DNA from: Leucobacter sp. cx-42
GTDB lineage: Bacteria > Actinomycetota > Actinomycetes > Actinomycetales > Microbacteriaceae
Length of the DNA stretch: 64,000 nucleotides
Direction of reading: 5' to 3'
NCBI RefSeq assembly: GCF_014529985.1
Contig: NZ_JACVMU010000002.1
Coordinates: forward strand, 1 to 64,000
Under the pieces are notes generated by a model. It had not been told where the DNA came from and ran no database searches. It saw nothing but the letters and a program-made list of their open reading frames with translations. Both the position numbers and the translations under genes were made by a program. Shown piece after piece: positions 17,047 to 26,406 of this stretch. Numbering within the stretch: the stretch's first letter is position 1; each line of letters opens with the position of its first letter.

Positions 17047-17994
17047 CTAGCCGCGCATTGCAACGCCTCGGCGCCAGTAGCCCATGAATGCGACCTGCGT
17101 GCGATCGATGCCGAGGTCACGCACCAGGTGACGGCGCAGCGTCGTCACGACACCGCTCTCCCCCGCGATCCAGTGGTAACGCTGTACAACCGCCGTCACC
17201 GGTTCGATGTCTTCGCCGAGGCCCGAGTACACGGGGGTCTCCCACACGAGCTGCTCGTCTGCGAGGTCTTCCACCACGATCTGGTCGCGCTGCTCATCGC
17301 CAAGGTGACCGAGTACGGCAGGGAGCAGGAGCGTGCCGTGGGCCTGTGATCCTCGCACCAGCCAACGCACCTCGACCCCGCTCGGCGCAGCAATCGGCAA
17401 TTCATCTGCCCCCTCGGGTACCTCGATGAACGCGATGCCACGCAGGTCGCGCGGCGCATCCTCGAGGACTCGGGCGATCGCGGGAGCCGCGGTTTCATCG
17501 CCGGCGAGCAACACGGTCGTTGCCTCCCCCGGCGCGTACTCAATGCCGGCGCGCTCGGTGCTGCCGCGACGCGGCCCGACCAGGAAGACCTCATCGCCCA
17601 CGTTCGCTGTGCTCGCCCACAGCGAGGCCGGACCGGTGAGGCCAGGCTCCAGATGCAACACAAAGTCAACGACGACCTCAGTATCGGCCCCATCGACCCG
17701 CAGCTCACGGATTGAGTAGGTGCGCATCGATCCGCGCTCATCTTCAGGCACCGCAAGGTACGCGGCCCACCAGTCGTCAGAATCCTCATCAATGTTCGGC
17801 AGCACCCCTGATTCGGGCGGGAACACGATCTTGATGCGGGTGTCAAAGACATCACCAAGGTTGCCGAACTCTTCAAGGCCAGGACCAGCGAAGGTCACAC
17901 GCGCAAAACTCGGCGAGACGCGCTCAATCGCGCGTACAGCAGCGGTGCGCAGCACAAACGCGGGCTTCGTGCGAGCAGCAGACTTAACAGACAT
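17047..17994 (-). CDS. Siderophore-interacting protein (FAD-dependent ferric-siderophore reductase)
   Basis: About 315 aa. The N-terminal FAD-binding barrel contains MRTYSIREL, the RxYS flavin motif, and the C-terminal SIP domain contains VLLAGDETAAPAIARVLE and the terminal AFMGYWRRG, both diagnostic of ViuB/SIP-type proteins. These enzymes reduce ferric siderophores in the cytoplasm with NAD(P)H or ferredoxin, releasing iron. The ATG at 17994 has AAAGGA nearby and overlaps the end of the ATPase gene by 11 bases. It is the last gene of the first iron operon. Confidence 0.9.
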   Translation of the reverse strand: MSVKSAARTKPAFVLRTAAVRAIERVSPSFARVTFAGPGLEEFGNLGDVFDTRIKIVFPPESGVLPNIDEDSDDWWAAYLAVPEDERGSMRTYSIRELRVDGADTEVVVDFVLHLEPGLTGPASLWASTANVGDEVFLVGPRRGSTERAGIEYAPGEATTVLLAGDETAAPAIARVLEDAPRDLRGIAFIEVPEGADELPIAAPSGVEVRWLVRGSQAHGTLLLPAVLGHLGDEQRDQIVVEDLADEQLVWETPVYSGLGEDIEPVTAVVQRYHWIAGESGVVTTLRRHLVRDLGIDRTQVAFMGYWRRGVAMRG

Positions 17995-18784
17995 GGTGTC
18001 GTCCTTTCGGGATGACCATTGGTGCCCCAGAAACCGGGTCGATGGTGATGTGATTGGGAAGCCCGAAAACCTCTTCCACGAGGTCCGCGGTAAGTATGTC
18101 GCGCGGCGCACCCGCGGCGTAGACCCGGCCATCCTTTACCGCGACAAGTTCATCGGCGTAGCGGGCAGCAAGGTTGAGGTCGTGCAGCACCATGACAATC
18201 GTGGTGCCGCGAGCGATCCGGAGGTCGGTGAGCAGGTCAAGGACCTCCACCTGGTGTGCAACGTCAAGGAAGGTGGTTGGCTCATCAAGCAGCAGAATGT
18301 CGGTTTCTTGTGCGAGAGCCATCGCAATCCACACGCGCTGCCGTTGGCCGCCAGACAGCTCGTCGACGCTGCGATCCGCGAGATCTGACGTGCCGGTCGC
18401 CGCCAGCGCCTCAGCCACCACCTCGTAATCGCGCGCCGTCCAGCGTGCAAACGCGCGCTGATGCGGGTGACGGCCGCGACCAACGAGATCCGCCACAGGA
18501 ATGCCCTCTGGCGCAATGGGTGACTGCGGCAACAGACCAAGCACCTGGGCAACCTCACGCGTCGGTCGGGCATGGATCGACGTTCCGTCAAGCATGACCG
18601 ACCCTGCGTGCGGTGGGAGCAACCGAGCGAGCGAGCGCAGCAGCGTGGACTTGCCACAGCCATTTGCGCCAACAATGACGGTGATCTTGCCCGGTGCAAG
18701 CGTCAGGTCGAGCTCGTCGATCACGGTCCGATCGCCGTAAGCAAGGGTCAGGCCGTCTGCGGCGAGAGTATGCGCCGTCGTCAT
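17984..18784 (-). CDS. Iron-siderophore ABC transporter ATP-binding protein
   Basis: 266 aa starting at MTTAHTLAADG; the frame remains open far upstream but that part lies over the permease gene and is not coding. Walker A GANGCGKST near residue 37, LLPQSPIAPEGIPV, signature LSGGQRQR near 139 and Walker B DILLLDEPTTFLD: a FecE/FepC-type ATPase. The ATG overlaps the permease stop (ATGA). It powers the FecCD-type permease pair upstream. Confidence 0.92.
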   Translation of the reverse strand: MTTAHTLAADGLTLAYGDRTVIDELDLTLAPGKITVIVGANGCGKSTLLRSLARLLPPHAGSVMLDGTSIHARPTREVAQVLGLLPQSPIAPEGIPVADLVGRGRHPHQRAFARWTARDYEVVAEALAATGTSDLADRSVDELSGGQRQRVWIAMALAQETDILLLDEPTTFLDVAHQVEVLDLLTDLRIARGTTIVMVLHDLNLAARYADELVAVKDGRVYAAGAPRDILTADLVEEVFGLPNHITIDPVSGAPMVIPKGRHHVC

Positions 18785-19803
18785 ATGGAGGCTCCTGTGC
18801 GATTCGTGCGGATCAGTAAGTAGATGAGGTAGGGAGCGCCGAGCACACCCGTCACGACGCCAACCGGATAGCGCGCGCCGAGCATGAACTGGCCAATGAG
18901 GTCGCCGACGAGCACCAACACCGCGCCCACGAGGGCCGATGGCAGCATGAGGTTCGCGCCTGGACCGGTGATGCGCGCAGCGATGGGCCCCGCCATGAAC
19001 GCAACAAACGCGATCGGCCCGGTGGCAGCGGTCGCAAACGCGAGAAGCGCAACCGCACCGAAGATGACGAGCAACCGCACCCGCGAGACGCGAACGCCGA
19101 GGCCCATCGCTGAGTCGTCGCCCATCCGCAGTATGGAGAGAGAGGCGCCCTGGCTCAAGAGCAGCGGCATGATGATGACTGCCGCGCACGCGAGCGGAAG
19201 CACGCGGTCCCACGAGGCATTGTTCAAGCTGCCGGTGAGCCACTGCATTGCGGTCTGAATGTCCCATTGGGCCGCCCGTGAAAGCAGGTACGACGTCACG
19301 CTCTGCAGCATCGCCGCAAGACCAATACCGATGAGGATCAGCCGCGTCCCGGCGAACCCGCCCCTGCGGGACAACAGGAAAATGGCCGCGGCAGTCAGGA
19401 GCGCGCCAGCGAGCGCGAGGAAGGACACCGACGGGCCGCTCACACCGAGCGCAACGATACCGGTGACCGCGGCCGCACTCGCACCGCCAGAAATGCCGAT
19501 GATGTCGGGGGACGCGAGCGGGTTTCGCAGGAGCGTCTGGAAGCACACGCCGGCGATGCCGAACGATGCCCCCGCGAGCAGTGCAAGGACCGCGCGGGGC
19601 AGTCGCAATTCCCCTACCGCGAACGATGCCCCTGGCACCATCTCACCAGTGAGTACGCGGAAGACCTCGCCTGGCCCGTAGAACGTGTTACCGATCATCA
19701 GCGCAATGGCGAACAGCACGAGCAGCAATGCACCGAGCACGAGGCTCGTAATGGCGTGCCGGCGAAGCCTGGGATGGCGGCCGGCGATGAGGACTGCGGT
19801 CAC
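18781..19803 (-). CDS. Iron-siderophore ABC transporter permease (FecD/FepG type)
   Basis: 340 aa, eight to ten membrane helices. LRLPRAVLALLAGASFGIAG-VCFQTLLRNPLASPDIIGISGGASAAAV is the family's first conserved block, and GPIAFVAFMAGPIAARITG the ATPase-contacting loop. GTG start at 19803 overlaps the preceding permease stop. It forms a heterodimer with the next gene upstream. Confidence 0.92.
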   Translation of the reverse strand: MTAVLIAGRHPRLRRHAITSLVLGALLLVLFAIALMIGNTFYGPGEVFRVLTGEMVPGASFAVGELRLPRAVLALLAGASFGIAGVCFQTLLRNPLASPDIIGISGGASAAAVTGIVALGVSGPSVSFLALAGALLTAAAIFLLSRRGGFAGTRLILIGIGLAAMLQSVTSYLLSRAAQWDIQTAMQWLTGSLNNASWDRVLPLACAAVIIMPLLLSQGASLSILRMGDDSAMGLGVRVSRVRLLVIFGAVALLAFATAATGPIAFVAFMAGPIAARITGPGANLMLPSALVGAVLVLVGDLIGQFMLGARYPVGVVTGVLGAPYLIYLLIRTNRTGASI

Positions 19804-20846
19804 AGTTCACGCACCTTCTGTCGACGAACAATCCAAATGAAGAACGGAGCGCCAATGACGGCGGTGATGATGCCCACCTGAATCTCTTCGGAGGCCGGAG
19901 CAATCACGCGGCCAAGCACATCAGAACTGGTCAAAAGAATGGCGCCGAGCAGCGCAGAGAACGGGAGCAACCACCGATGGTCTGGGCCGACGAGCATACG
20001 GCACACGTGCGGGATGACCAGTCCAACGAAACCAATCGGGCCGGCAATTGCGGTCGCAGCACCCGCAAGAATCACTGCGCCGAGCGCTGAGAGCACCCGA
20101 GTGCGCTGCACGTTCTCGCCGAGTCCGGCAGCCATGTCGTCGCCCAGTGCGAGCGAGTTCATTCCGCGGGCACAGAACAGGCAGATGGAAGCGCCCACCG
20201 CGAGCGTCGGCACGAGCATTGCGATCTTGGGCCACTCTGCGCTCCCGACACCGCCGATCTGCCAGGACTGAAATGCACGGAGCAGCTCAACACGGGGCAA
20301 CATGATGGCGCTGATGAGCGAGGTGAGCGCCGCGGTCACCGCGGCGCCTGCGAGCGCGAGCTTGAGCGGGGTCGCCCCACCTGCGCCGAGCGAGCCCACC
20401 GTGTACACAAAGACCGCGGTGATGCCAGCGCCAACGACCGCCACGAGAATGAAGCTCAGCGAGTGCGCGAGCCCAAAGAACGCAATTCCAATGACCACAG
20501 CAAGCGACGCACCGGTCGTCACTCCCAGAATGCCGGGATCCGCAATCGGGTTCCGGGTGACCGCCTGCATGGTCGCGCCTGACATCGCAAGCGCGGCACC
20601 GACGAACACCGCCAGCACAGTGCGCGGAATTCGCTTGATGATCGCGGCCTGCTCAAGTGTTGCATCGTGCCCGGCGAGCGCGGCAAAGATGTCATTCGCT
20701 GTGACGGAGCGAACCCCAAACGAGACCGACAAGACCGCAACGACGGCGAGGATGAGGCAGCCGGCAAGGAGCCACAGAGAGCGCCGCAGTGCCGGCCGCT
20801 GCAGGTGTGCAACGGCCGGCACCGCGGCTGGGGAGATCGCAATCAC
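19800..20846 (-). CDS. Iron-siderophore ABC transporter permease (FecC/FepD type)
   Basis: 348 aa. RIPRTVLAVFVGAALAMSGATMQ, then TRNPIADPGILGVTTGASLAVV, and later AGPIGFVGLVIPHVCRMLVGPDHR, a very good FecCD signature. Partner of the adjacent permease; four-base overlaps on both sides show tight coupling with the binding-protein gene and the second permease. Confidence 0.92.
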   Translation of the reverse strand: MIAISPAAVPAVAHLQRPALRRSLWLLAGCLILAVVAVLSVSFGVRSVTANDIFAALAGHDATLEQAAIIKRIPRTVLAVFVGAALAMSGATMQAVTRNPIADPGILGVTTGASLAVVIGIAFFGLAHSLSFILVAVVGAGITAVFVYTVGSLGAGGATPLKLALAGAAVTAALTSLISAIMLPRVELLRAFQSWQIGGVGSAEWPKIAMLVPTLAVGASICLFCARGMNSLALGDDMAAGLGENVQRTRVLSALGAVILAGAATAIAGPIGFVGLVIPHVCRMLVGPDHRWLLPFSALLGAILLTSSDVLGRVIAPASEEIQVGIITAVIGAPFFIWIVRRQKVREL

Positions 20847-21877
20847 TGTGCGGTCAGCGGTTCAGCAAGCAGCTTGAGGTAGTCCTGCAGGCCCCACGAG
20901 ATTGACAGCGGCGAGGGGTTTGCCGAGGCCGCGATGGGAGTTGCGTCCGGCAAGATTGCGATGTTACCTGCAGCAATCGCGGGGATCTTCGACAGCAGCG
21001 GATCAGCCTGCAACTGCTTCACAAATGCAGCATCGCCGTAGGTGACGAAGAGGTCGACATCATCAAACTTCTCCGCGTCCTCTGCGCTCACGGTGAGGTA
21101 GAAGTCTTCGCTTCCGACACTGTCTGCAACGACCTTCGGGTATGGCAGCCCAATGTCGTGGAGGTAGCCGGGGCGAGTATCGCTCGCGGTGTAGTAGCCG
21201 ATCTGGCTGAAGTCGTTCGGGTCAATGTACGCGAACAGCACCTTCTTGCCTTCGAGAGCGCTGTTGGCGGCGAGGGCGGTATCTGCCTGCGCGTGCAGGT
21301 CATCGATGAGAGCGTCGCCCTCATGAGAGAGACCGAGTGCTTGCGAGTCGAGGCGGATCATGTCATCTACTGAGGTACCCCACGCGACCTCTGGGTAGGC
21401 CACCACCGGCGCAATCTTTGAGAGCGTGGTGTACTCCTCCTTCGTGAGACCGGAGTATGCAGCGAGAATCACATCGGGCTGGGTATCTGCGACTGCCTCG
21501 AAATCGATGCCGTCGGTCTCATCGAAGAGCACCGGGGTTTCTGCACCGAGCTCTTCGAGCTTGTCCTCAACCCAGGGCAGCACGCCATCATTGTCATCAT
21601 CGCCCCAGGTGACCTTGGTCATGCCGACCGGCACAATGCCGAGCGCGAGCGGGACCTCGTGGTTTGCCCACGCAACGGTTGCCACACGAGTGGGCTTTTC
21701 TTTCACCACGGTCTCGCCGTAGACGTGCTCAATCGTCACGGGGAACATATCGCCCGCTGCAGACGCACCAGCGTCGGTCTGAGCGCTCGCATCGCCGGAG
21801 GAACCGGACGAGCAAGCGCTCATGCCGAGGGTCAGCGCGAGCGCGGCGCCGACCGCGAGAAGACGAGAGGTGCGCAT
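20843..21877 (-). CDS. Iron-siderophore substrate-binding lipoprotein
   Basis: 344 aa. Lipoprotein signal ending in GMSAC (Cys 22), followed by a Ser/Gly/Ala linker. The mature domain is a FepB/FecB-type binding fold: VAWANHEVPLALGIVPVGM, LFDETDGIDFEAVADTQPDVILAAYSG and LTKEEYTTLSKIAPVVAY. It captures ferric siderophore outside the membrane. First gene of the operon; GAAAGG lies upstream of the ATG, and an iron box candidate lies 55-75 bases upstream. Confidence 0.92.
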   Translation of the reverse strand: MRTSRLLAVGAALALTLGMSACSSGSSGDASAQTDAGASAAGDMFPVTIEHVYGETVVKEKPTRVATVAWANHEVPLALGIVPVGMTKVTWGDDDNDGVLPWVEDKLEELGAETPVLFDETDGIDFEAVADTQPDVILAAYSGLTKEEYTTLSKIAPVVAYPEVAWGTSVDDMIRLDSQALGLSHEGDALIDDLHAQADTALAANSALEGKKVLFAYIDPNDFSQIGYYTASDTRPGYLHDIGLPYPKVVADSVGSEDFYLTVSAEDAEKFDDVDLFVTYGDAAFVKQLQADPLLSKIPAIAAGNIAILPDATPIAASANPSPLSISWGLQDYLKLLAEPLTAQ

Positions 21878-21931
21878 AGGGAGTGCCTTTCATAAGCAAA
21901 AACAACGTTTCCGAACATCATCAGATGTTAG

Positions 21932-21950
21932 TAAGGTTACTCTTGCTTTG
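21932..21950. promoter_or_regulatory. Candidate DtxR/IdeR-type iron box, first siderophore operon
   Basis: TAAGGTTACTCTTGCTTTG matches 14 of 19 positions of the actinobacterial iron box TWAGGTTAGSCTWACCTWA. An overlapping small palindrome, AGTAA-GG-TTACT, covers 21930-21941. It lies in the promoter region of the binding-protein gene, so iron-dependent repression is expected. Confidence 0.5.
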
Positions 21951-22040
21951 GCAAACTTTCTGTGAGTTTCTCAGCCTGCACTTCCACAAATAAGGCTTGA
22001 CGGATGGCCGTATTCCGCATGTACTAGTCCTGACACACAA

Positions 22041-22057
22041 TCCGTACTTTGTACGGA
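22041..22057 (+). promoter_or_regulatory. Perfect palindrome upstream of the APC permease
   Basis: TCCGTAC-TTT-GTACGGA, seven perfect base pairs around three bases, lies 60-77 bases before the chosen GTG start. A weak -35-like TTGACG occurs at 21997-22002. The repeat may be an operator or a 5'-UTR hairpin; no regulator gene is adjacent. Confidence 0.35.
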
Positions 22058-22117
22058 AGTCGCAAGGACGCGACGCGTGTACGTCCTGCACCCCAGATCT
22101 CAAAGGAGCGATCGAAC

Positions 22118-23539
22118 GTGTCTGAACCCGTCAAGAAACTCATTCCTCAGCTCAACCTCGCCGGCCTCATCGTCTTCGGGCTCTCCTACATGGCGCCCGC
22201 GGTGGTGATCGCCACGTTTGGTGTGATCGCCACCATTTCGCAGGGCGCGACACCCATGGCCTACGTCTTTGCCACGCTTGCGATGCTCCTCACCGCGGTG
22301 AGCTACGGAAAGCTCGCGCGTAGATTTCCCGCCTCAGGATCGGTCTACACCTATGCCCGCCGCACCATCGGCAGCAAGCTCGGCTTCCTCGCCGGCTGGA
22401 TCATCCTCCTCGATTACCTCTTCCTCCCGATGGTGGCGTGGCTCATCATTGGACTCTTCTTCTCAGCCCAGTTCCCCTTCCTGCCGCCCTGGGCCTGGGG
22501 CCTCATCGTGATCGCGTTCTGTACGGCCATGAACATCCTGGGGATGAAAGTGGCGGATCGATTCAACCGCTTCCTCCTCATCTTCGTCATGATCGGCATT
22601 CTCTGTCTCATCGGTTTCGGCATCGCGTTCGCGGGCGGGAGCGGCGTCTCGCCGACGGTCGCCATCTGGCCAGAGTCAACGACGTTTTCGCTCGTGGCCG
22701 CCGGCGCAGCAGTCGCCGCTTACTCGTTCTTGGGATTCGATGCCGTCAGCACCCTGAGCGAAGAGGTGAAGAATCCGCGCACAACCGTCCCGCGCGGCAT
22801 CGTCGCTGTGGTCATCAGTGGCGGAATCATCTTTGTCGCTTCTGCATTTGTCATGCAGTGGGCTCACCCGAGCCTGGAATTCGCAAACGCAGATACCGCT
22901 GGGTTTGAGATTCTCAACGTCATCGGCGGCCCCGTCTTTGCCGGCCTGGTGAACTCGACCGTGCTCATCGGCGGGCTGGCATCGTGCGTTGCTGTACAGG
23001 CAAGCGGCAGCCGACTGCTGTTCGTGATGGGACGCGACGGCGTATTCCCGAAGAAGGCCTTTGGCCACCTGAGCGAGAAGTTCAGAACCCCGACCTTCAA
23101 TCTCCTGTTCATCGCAACCATTGGCCTCGCAGGCCAGTTCCTGAGCATGGGGGACGCCACATCACTCATTAACTTCGGCGCCTTCCTCGCGTTCACCATC
23201 GCAAACATTTGTGTCTTCGTGCTGTGGTGGAAGAACCGTTCGAGCATGCCGCTGCGCACCCACTTCTTCGGGTACCTCCTGATCCCGGCGCTCGGTGTCG
23301 CGGTCGACCTGTACCTGCTCTTCCACCTGAGCACGCTCGCCCTCATCATCGGCAGCATTTGGCTCACCGCAGGCGTGATCTACCTCGCGTTCCTCACGCG
23401 CGGATTCTCCCGGCCTGCGCCGGGCCTCGACATCGACACTGTCGAGAGCGACGATACGCTCACCACGACCGTGGTGGTCAGCGATTCGGCACCCGCCGAG
23501 GCCGCGACCCCCACGGTCGGAGACACTCAGGGGCGGTAG
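22118..23539 (+). CDS. APC-family amino acid/polyamine permease
   Basis: About 473 aa with twelve predicted helices. LNLAGLIVFGLSYMAPAVV in helix 1, PASGSVYTYARRTIGSKLGFLAGW, and FLGFDAVSTLSEEVKNPRTT followed by PRGI are hallmark APC segments and resemble putrescine importer PuuP-like proteins. GTG at 22118 was chosen because AAAGGAG precedes it; earlier ATG codons lack a site and would add a charged tail. It sits between two siderophore operons and overlaps the convergent ATPase gene by 13 bases. A polyamine or amino acid is the likely cargo; a link to siderophore building blocks is only a guess. Confidence 0.85.
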   Translation: MSEPVKKLIPQLNLAGLIVFGLSYMAPAVVIATFGVIATISQGATPMAYVFATLAMLLTAVSYGKLARRFPASGSVYTYARRTIGSKLGFLAGWIILLDYLFLPMVAWLIIGLFFSAQFPFLPPWAWGLIVIAFCTAMNILGMKVADRFNRFLLIFVMIGILCLIGFGIAFAGGSGVSPTVAIWPESTTFSLVAAGAAVAAYSFLGFDAVSTLSEEVKNPRTTVPRGIVAVVISGGIIFVASAFVMQWAHPSLEFANADTAGFEILNVIGGPVFAGLVNSTVLIGGLASCVAVQASGSRLLFVMGRDGVFPKKAFGHLSEKFRTPTFNLLFIATIGLAGQFLSMGDATSLINFGAFLAFTIANICVFVLWWKNRSSMPLRTHFFGYLLIPALGVAVDLYLLFHLSTLALIIGSIWLTAGVIYLAFLTRGFSRPAPGLDIDTVESDDTLTTTVVVSDSAPAEAATPTVGDTQGR

Positions 23540-24288
23540 TACACCGCCACCGGGTGGTCGTTGTGCCGCACGACCTGCACCGGAGTCTCGAACACGCGCT
23601 CAAGCACCTCGGGCGAGATGATCTCGTCCGGGGTGCCTGAGGCAACAACCTGCCCGTTTGCGAGCGCAACAATGCGGTCAGCATAGGCCGCCGCAAAGTT
23701 CACGTCGTGAATCACCAGCACCACGGTCTTGCCCAACGCATCAGCTGCGGCGCGCACCTGTCCCATCATGCTGACCGCGTGCCGCATGTCGAGGCCTGTG
23801 AGCGGCTCATCAAGCAGCACGTAGTCGGTGTCTTGCGCGAGCACCATCGCGACGAATGCGCGCTGACGCTGACCGCCAGACAGCTCATCAATGAAGCGAT
23901 CTTCCATGCCAGCAAGGTCAAGGAACGCGATGGCCGCGTGAATCGCGCGCCGGTCAGTCTCGGTCTGACGACCGCCGGAGTGCGGGAAGCGCCCAAACGT
24001 CACCAGCTGACGCACCGTCAAACGGGCCATGAAGTGGTTTTCCTGCTTAAGAATCGACACCACCTTCGCCAGTTCACGCGGCTTCGCGGTGTGCACGTCG
24101 AGTCCACCGACGGTCACCCGCCCGCTGTCCGCTTCGAGGAGGCGGCCGATGATCGTCAACATCGTTGACTTGCCCGCACCGTTCGGGCCGATGAGCGCAG
24201 TCACGCCACCTTGCTCGATGGTGAGGTTGATCGGTCCGAGAACGTGCCTTCCTTCGTAGTCCTTATTGATCTCGTTGAGTTCGATCAA
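23527..24288 (-). CDS. Iron-siderophore ABC transporter ATP-binding protein (second system)
   Basis: 253 aa. Walker A GPNGAGKST near residue 37, ILKQENHFMARLTVRQLVTFGRFPHSGGR, signature LSGGQRQRAFVAMVLAQ and Walker B YVLLDEPLTGLDMRH. This set matches the YclP/FatE-like group of catecholate siderophore ATPases. TTG start at 24288 with AAAGG upstream, overlapping the permease stop (TTGA). Confidence 0.9.
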   Translation of the reverse strand: MIELNEINKDYEGRHVLGPINLTIEQGGVTALIGPNGAGKSTMLTIIGRLLEADSGRVTVGGLDVHTAKPRELAKVVSILKQENHFMARLTVRQLVTFGRFPHSGGRQTETDRRAIHAAIAFLDLAGMEDRFIDELSGGQRQRAFVAMVLAQDTDYVLLDEPLTGLDMRHAVSMMGQVRAAADALGKTVVLVIHDVNFAAAYADRIVALANGQVVASGTPDEIISPEVLERVFETPVQVVRHNDHPVAVYYRP

Positions 24289-25313
24289 CGCAGTCCCTTT
24301 CTAAGCAGAATGATGAGGAAGAGCAGACCGCCCAAGAACTCAATAATCACGGTCACGAGGCCCGCAGCGGAGAAGATGTGCTTGAGCACGAAGGTTGCCC
24401 CCAGCAGCGTGACCAAGCCAATGCCAATGGCGAGCGGCAGAATCTCGGCGTGGGTTTGACCGCGTGCGAACTGGTACGCGAGCGTCGCCACGAGGAAGCC
24501 ATAGAACGTCATCGGGCCAACCATTGTCGCCGAGACCGAGACCAGCACCGCGACCAACACGAGCACGGTCACAATCTCACGCTTGTACCGAACACCAAGG
24601 CTCGTTGACACGTCGCGGCCGAGCGCAAGCACGTCATAGGTGCGGCGGCGCACCCACACAAAGACGAGCACTGCACCCACGATGAGCGATGCAATCGGCA
24701 GGTACTCGATGTTGCCCTTACTAATAGAGCCGAACAGTCGAGCGCTCAGCACGTCGAACTCGCTTGGCGTGAGCATGCGTTGCAGGAACGATGAGATCGA
24801 CCCAAAACCAACCCCGAGCACGATGCCGACGAGCAGCAACAGGTGCAGGTTTGCGCGGCGCCTGGAGAACAGCCAGCCGTAGAGCACGGTGGCAAACAGC
24901 ACCATGAGCGTGCTCTGCACGATGATCTTCGGAATCCCCTCCATACTCGTCGCCGAGGTGCCGTACAGATACACCAGCGCGGTCTGCATGAGCACGTACA
25001 GGGCGTCGAAGCCGAGGATTGACGGTGTCAGAATTCGGTTCGATGTCGCTGTGTGGAAGAGCACGGTCGCCACGGACTGTGCCACCGCCACCAGCGCGAT
25101 GGTCCAAATGGTTTCGCCGCGTGACCGCACGATAGACCAGAACCCCGAGCTGCCTGGCGGCGCCGGGTTTCCGTAGGTTACGATCGCAATCGCCAGCGCA
25201 AGGGCGATGCCGAATACGAGCAGAATCGGCCAGTTGCGGGCGATCCATCGGGTGGGCGGATCCGCAACGTCCGGACTCTCACCCGTGCTCGAGAGCTGAA
25301 CGATACTAGCCAT
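24285..25313 (-). CDS. Iron-siderophore ABC transporter permease (YclO-like)
   Basis: 342 aa integral membrane protein. ATVLFHTATSNRILTPSILGFDALYVLMQT is the FecCD-family block in the form typical of YclO/FatC permeases, and VGPMTFYGFLVATLAYQFA is the ATPase-facing loop. The start overlaps the stop of the partner permease by eight bases. Confidence 0.88.
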   Translation of the reverse strand: MASIVQLSSTGESPDVADPPTRWIARNWPILLVFGIALALAIAIVTYGNPAPPGSSGFWSIVRSRGETIWTIALVAVAQSVATVLFHTATSNRILTPSILGFDALYVLMQTALVYLYGTSATSMEGIPKIIVQSTLMVLFATVLYGWLFSRRRANLHLLLLVGIVLGVGFGSISSFLQRMLTPSEFDVLSARLFGSISKGNIEYLPIASLIVGAVLVFVWVRRRTYDVLALGRDVSTSLGVRYKREIVTVLVLVAVLVSVSATMVGPMTFYGFLVATLAYQFARGQTHAEILPLAIGIGLVTLLGATFVLKHIFSAAGLVTVIIEFLGGLLFLIILLRKGLR

Positions 25314-26406
25314 TGTTTCTCCTCAGCAGCATCGTGATGAACACCACGGCACCGACGACGCCGAGCACGAGTGACGCTGGGACCTCGAACGGCATGATGA
25401 TCGTGCGGCCGATGAGGTCACACGCGGTCACGAGCGCGATACCGCCGAGGCACACCCACGGCAGGTTGCTGCGCACGTTGTCACCGCGGATCATCGACAC
25501 GATGTTCGGCACCACCAGGCCGAGGAATGGCAGGAAGCCCACGACAACCGTCGTGACACCAGCCGCAATCGCCACGAGCGCGGTGCCGGCGATGAGGATC
25601 GCTTCGTAGCGAACACCGATACTCGTCGCGACGTCCTTGCCAAGGCCAGCAACCGTAATGCGGTCGGCGAGGAGGAAGACCAGGAAGGTGACTGCCGCGA
25701 CAATCCACAGCACTTCATAGCGGCCGCGCACGACCTGCGTGAAGCTGCCGAGGAACCACGTACTCACCATCTGCAGCAGGTTGTATTTCGCCGCAATAAA
25801 GGTAGTGAGCGCGCTGACGACCGCACCGAGCATGATGCCGATGAGGGGCACGACGAGCGTTTGGCGGATCGCGATCCGCCGGAGAATAAGCATGAACACC
25901 ATTGCGCCGATAAACGCAAAAATGCTCGCGACCACCATGCGACCAACGAGGCCGACGTTAGGGGTGAGAAGCGCAGTGAGGAGCAGGCCGAGCGCCGCCC
26001 ACTCCGTGGTGCCGGATGTGGTGGCGTCAACGAATCGGTTCTGCGTGAGCATCTGCATCACGAGACCGCTTGTCGCCATCGCGGCTCCCGCAAGCAGTAG
26101 CGCGAGGGTGCGCGGGACGCGGGTAATCCAGAACATTTCACTGCCGAAATCGGCCTGCAAATCGTAGACGCCGACGAGCAGTGAGGCGACGAGCAAGCCC
26201 GCAGTCGCAAGCAGGGCAAGCGCGAACTGCCAGGAAAGACGTCGAGCCGGCGCGACCCCCGCGTCGGCTTCGTCAGAGTTGGCCGAAGCGTGTACTTCGG
26301 CAATGGACTTAGTGGCTGTATAACGCCGGATGGGGTGTCCGCTCGAATGAGTGGACACCCCCGGCCGTGACCCCTCTGACGGGGTCACGTGGTCTTGCTG
26401 CGACAT
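25306..26406 (-). CDS. Iron-siderophore ABC transporter permease (YclN-like)
   Basis: 366 aa. The first 55 residues are hydrophilic and poorly conserved, with membrane helices after residue 57. RVPRTLALLLAGAAMATSGLVMQMLTQNRFVDATTSGTTEWA and the later VGFLPFLGLVVPNIVSMIRGDN are FecCD-family signatures. Its ATG shares an A with the TAA of the binding-protein gene (TAATG), a coupling junction. Confidence 0.88.
   Translation of the reverse strand: MSQQDHVTPSEGSRPGVSTHSSGHPIRRYTATKSIAEVHASANSDEADAGVAPARRLSWQFALALLATAGLLVASLLVGVYDLQADFGSEMFWITRVPRTLALLLAGAAMATSGLVMQMLTQNRFVDATTSGTTEWAALGLLLTALLTPNVGLVGRMVVASIFAFIGAMVFMLILRRIAIRQTLVVPLIGIMLGAVVSALTTFIAAKYNLLQMVSTWFLGSFTQVVRGRYEVLWIVAAVTFLVFLLADRITVAGLGKDVATSIGVRYEAILIAGTALVAIAAGVTTVVVGFLPFLGLVVPNIVSMIRGDNVRSNLPWVCLGGIALVTACDLIGRTIIMPFEVPASLVLGVVGAVVFITMLLRRNNG

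Noticed and set aside
18785-19546. Upstream extension of the first iron ABC ATPase
   Set aside because: The extension overlaps the permease gene in another frame and is Arg/His-rich without domains; the ATPase begins at 18784.
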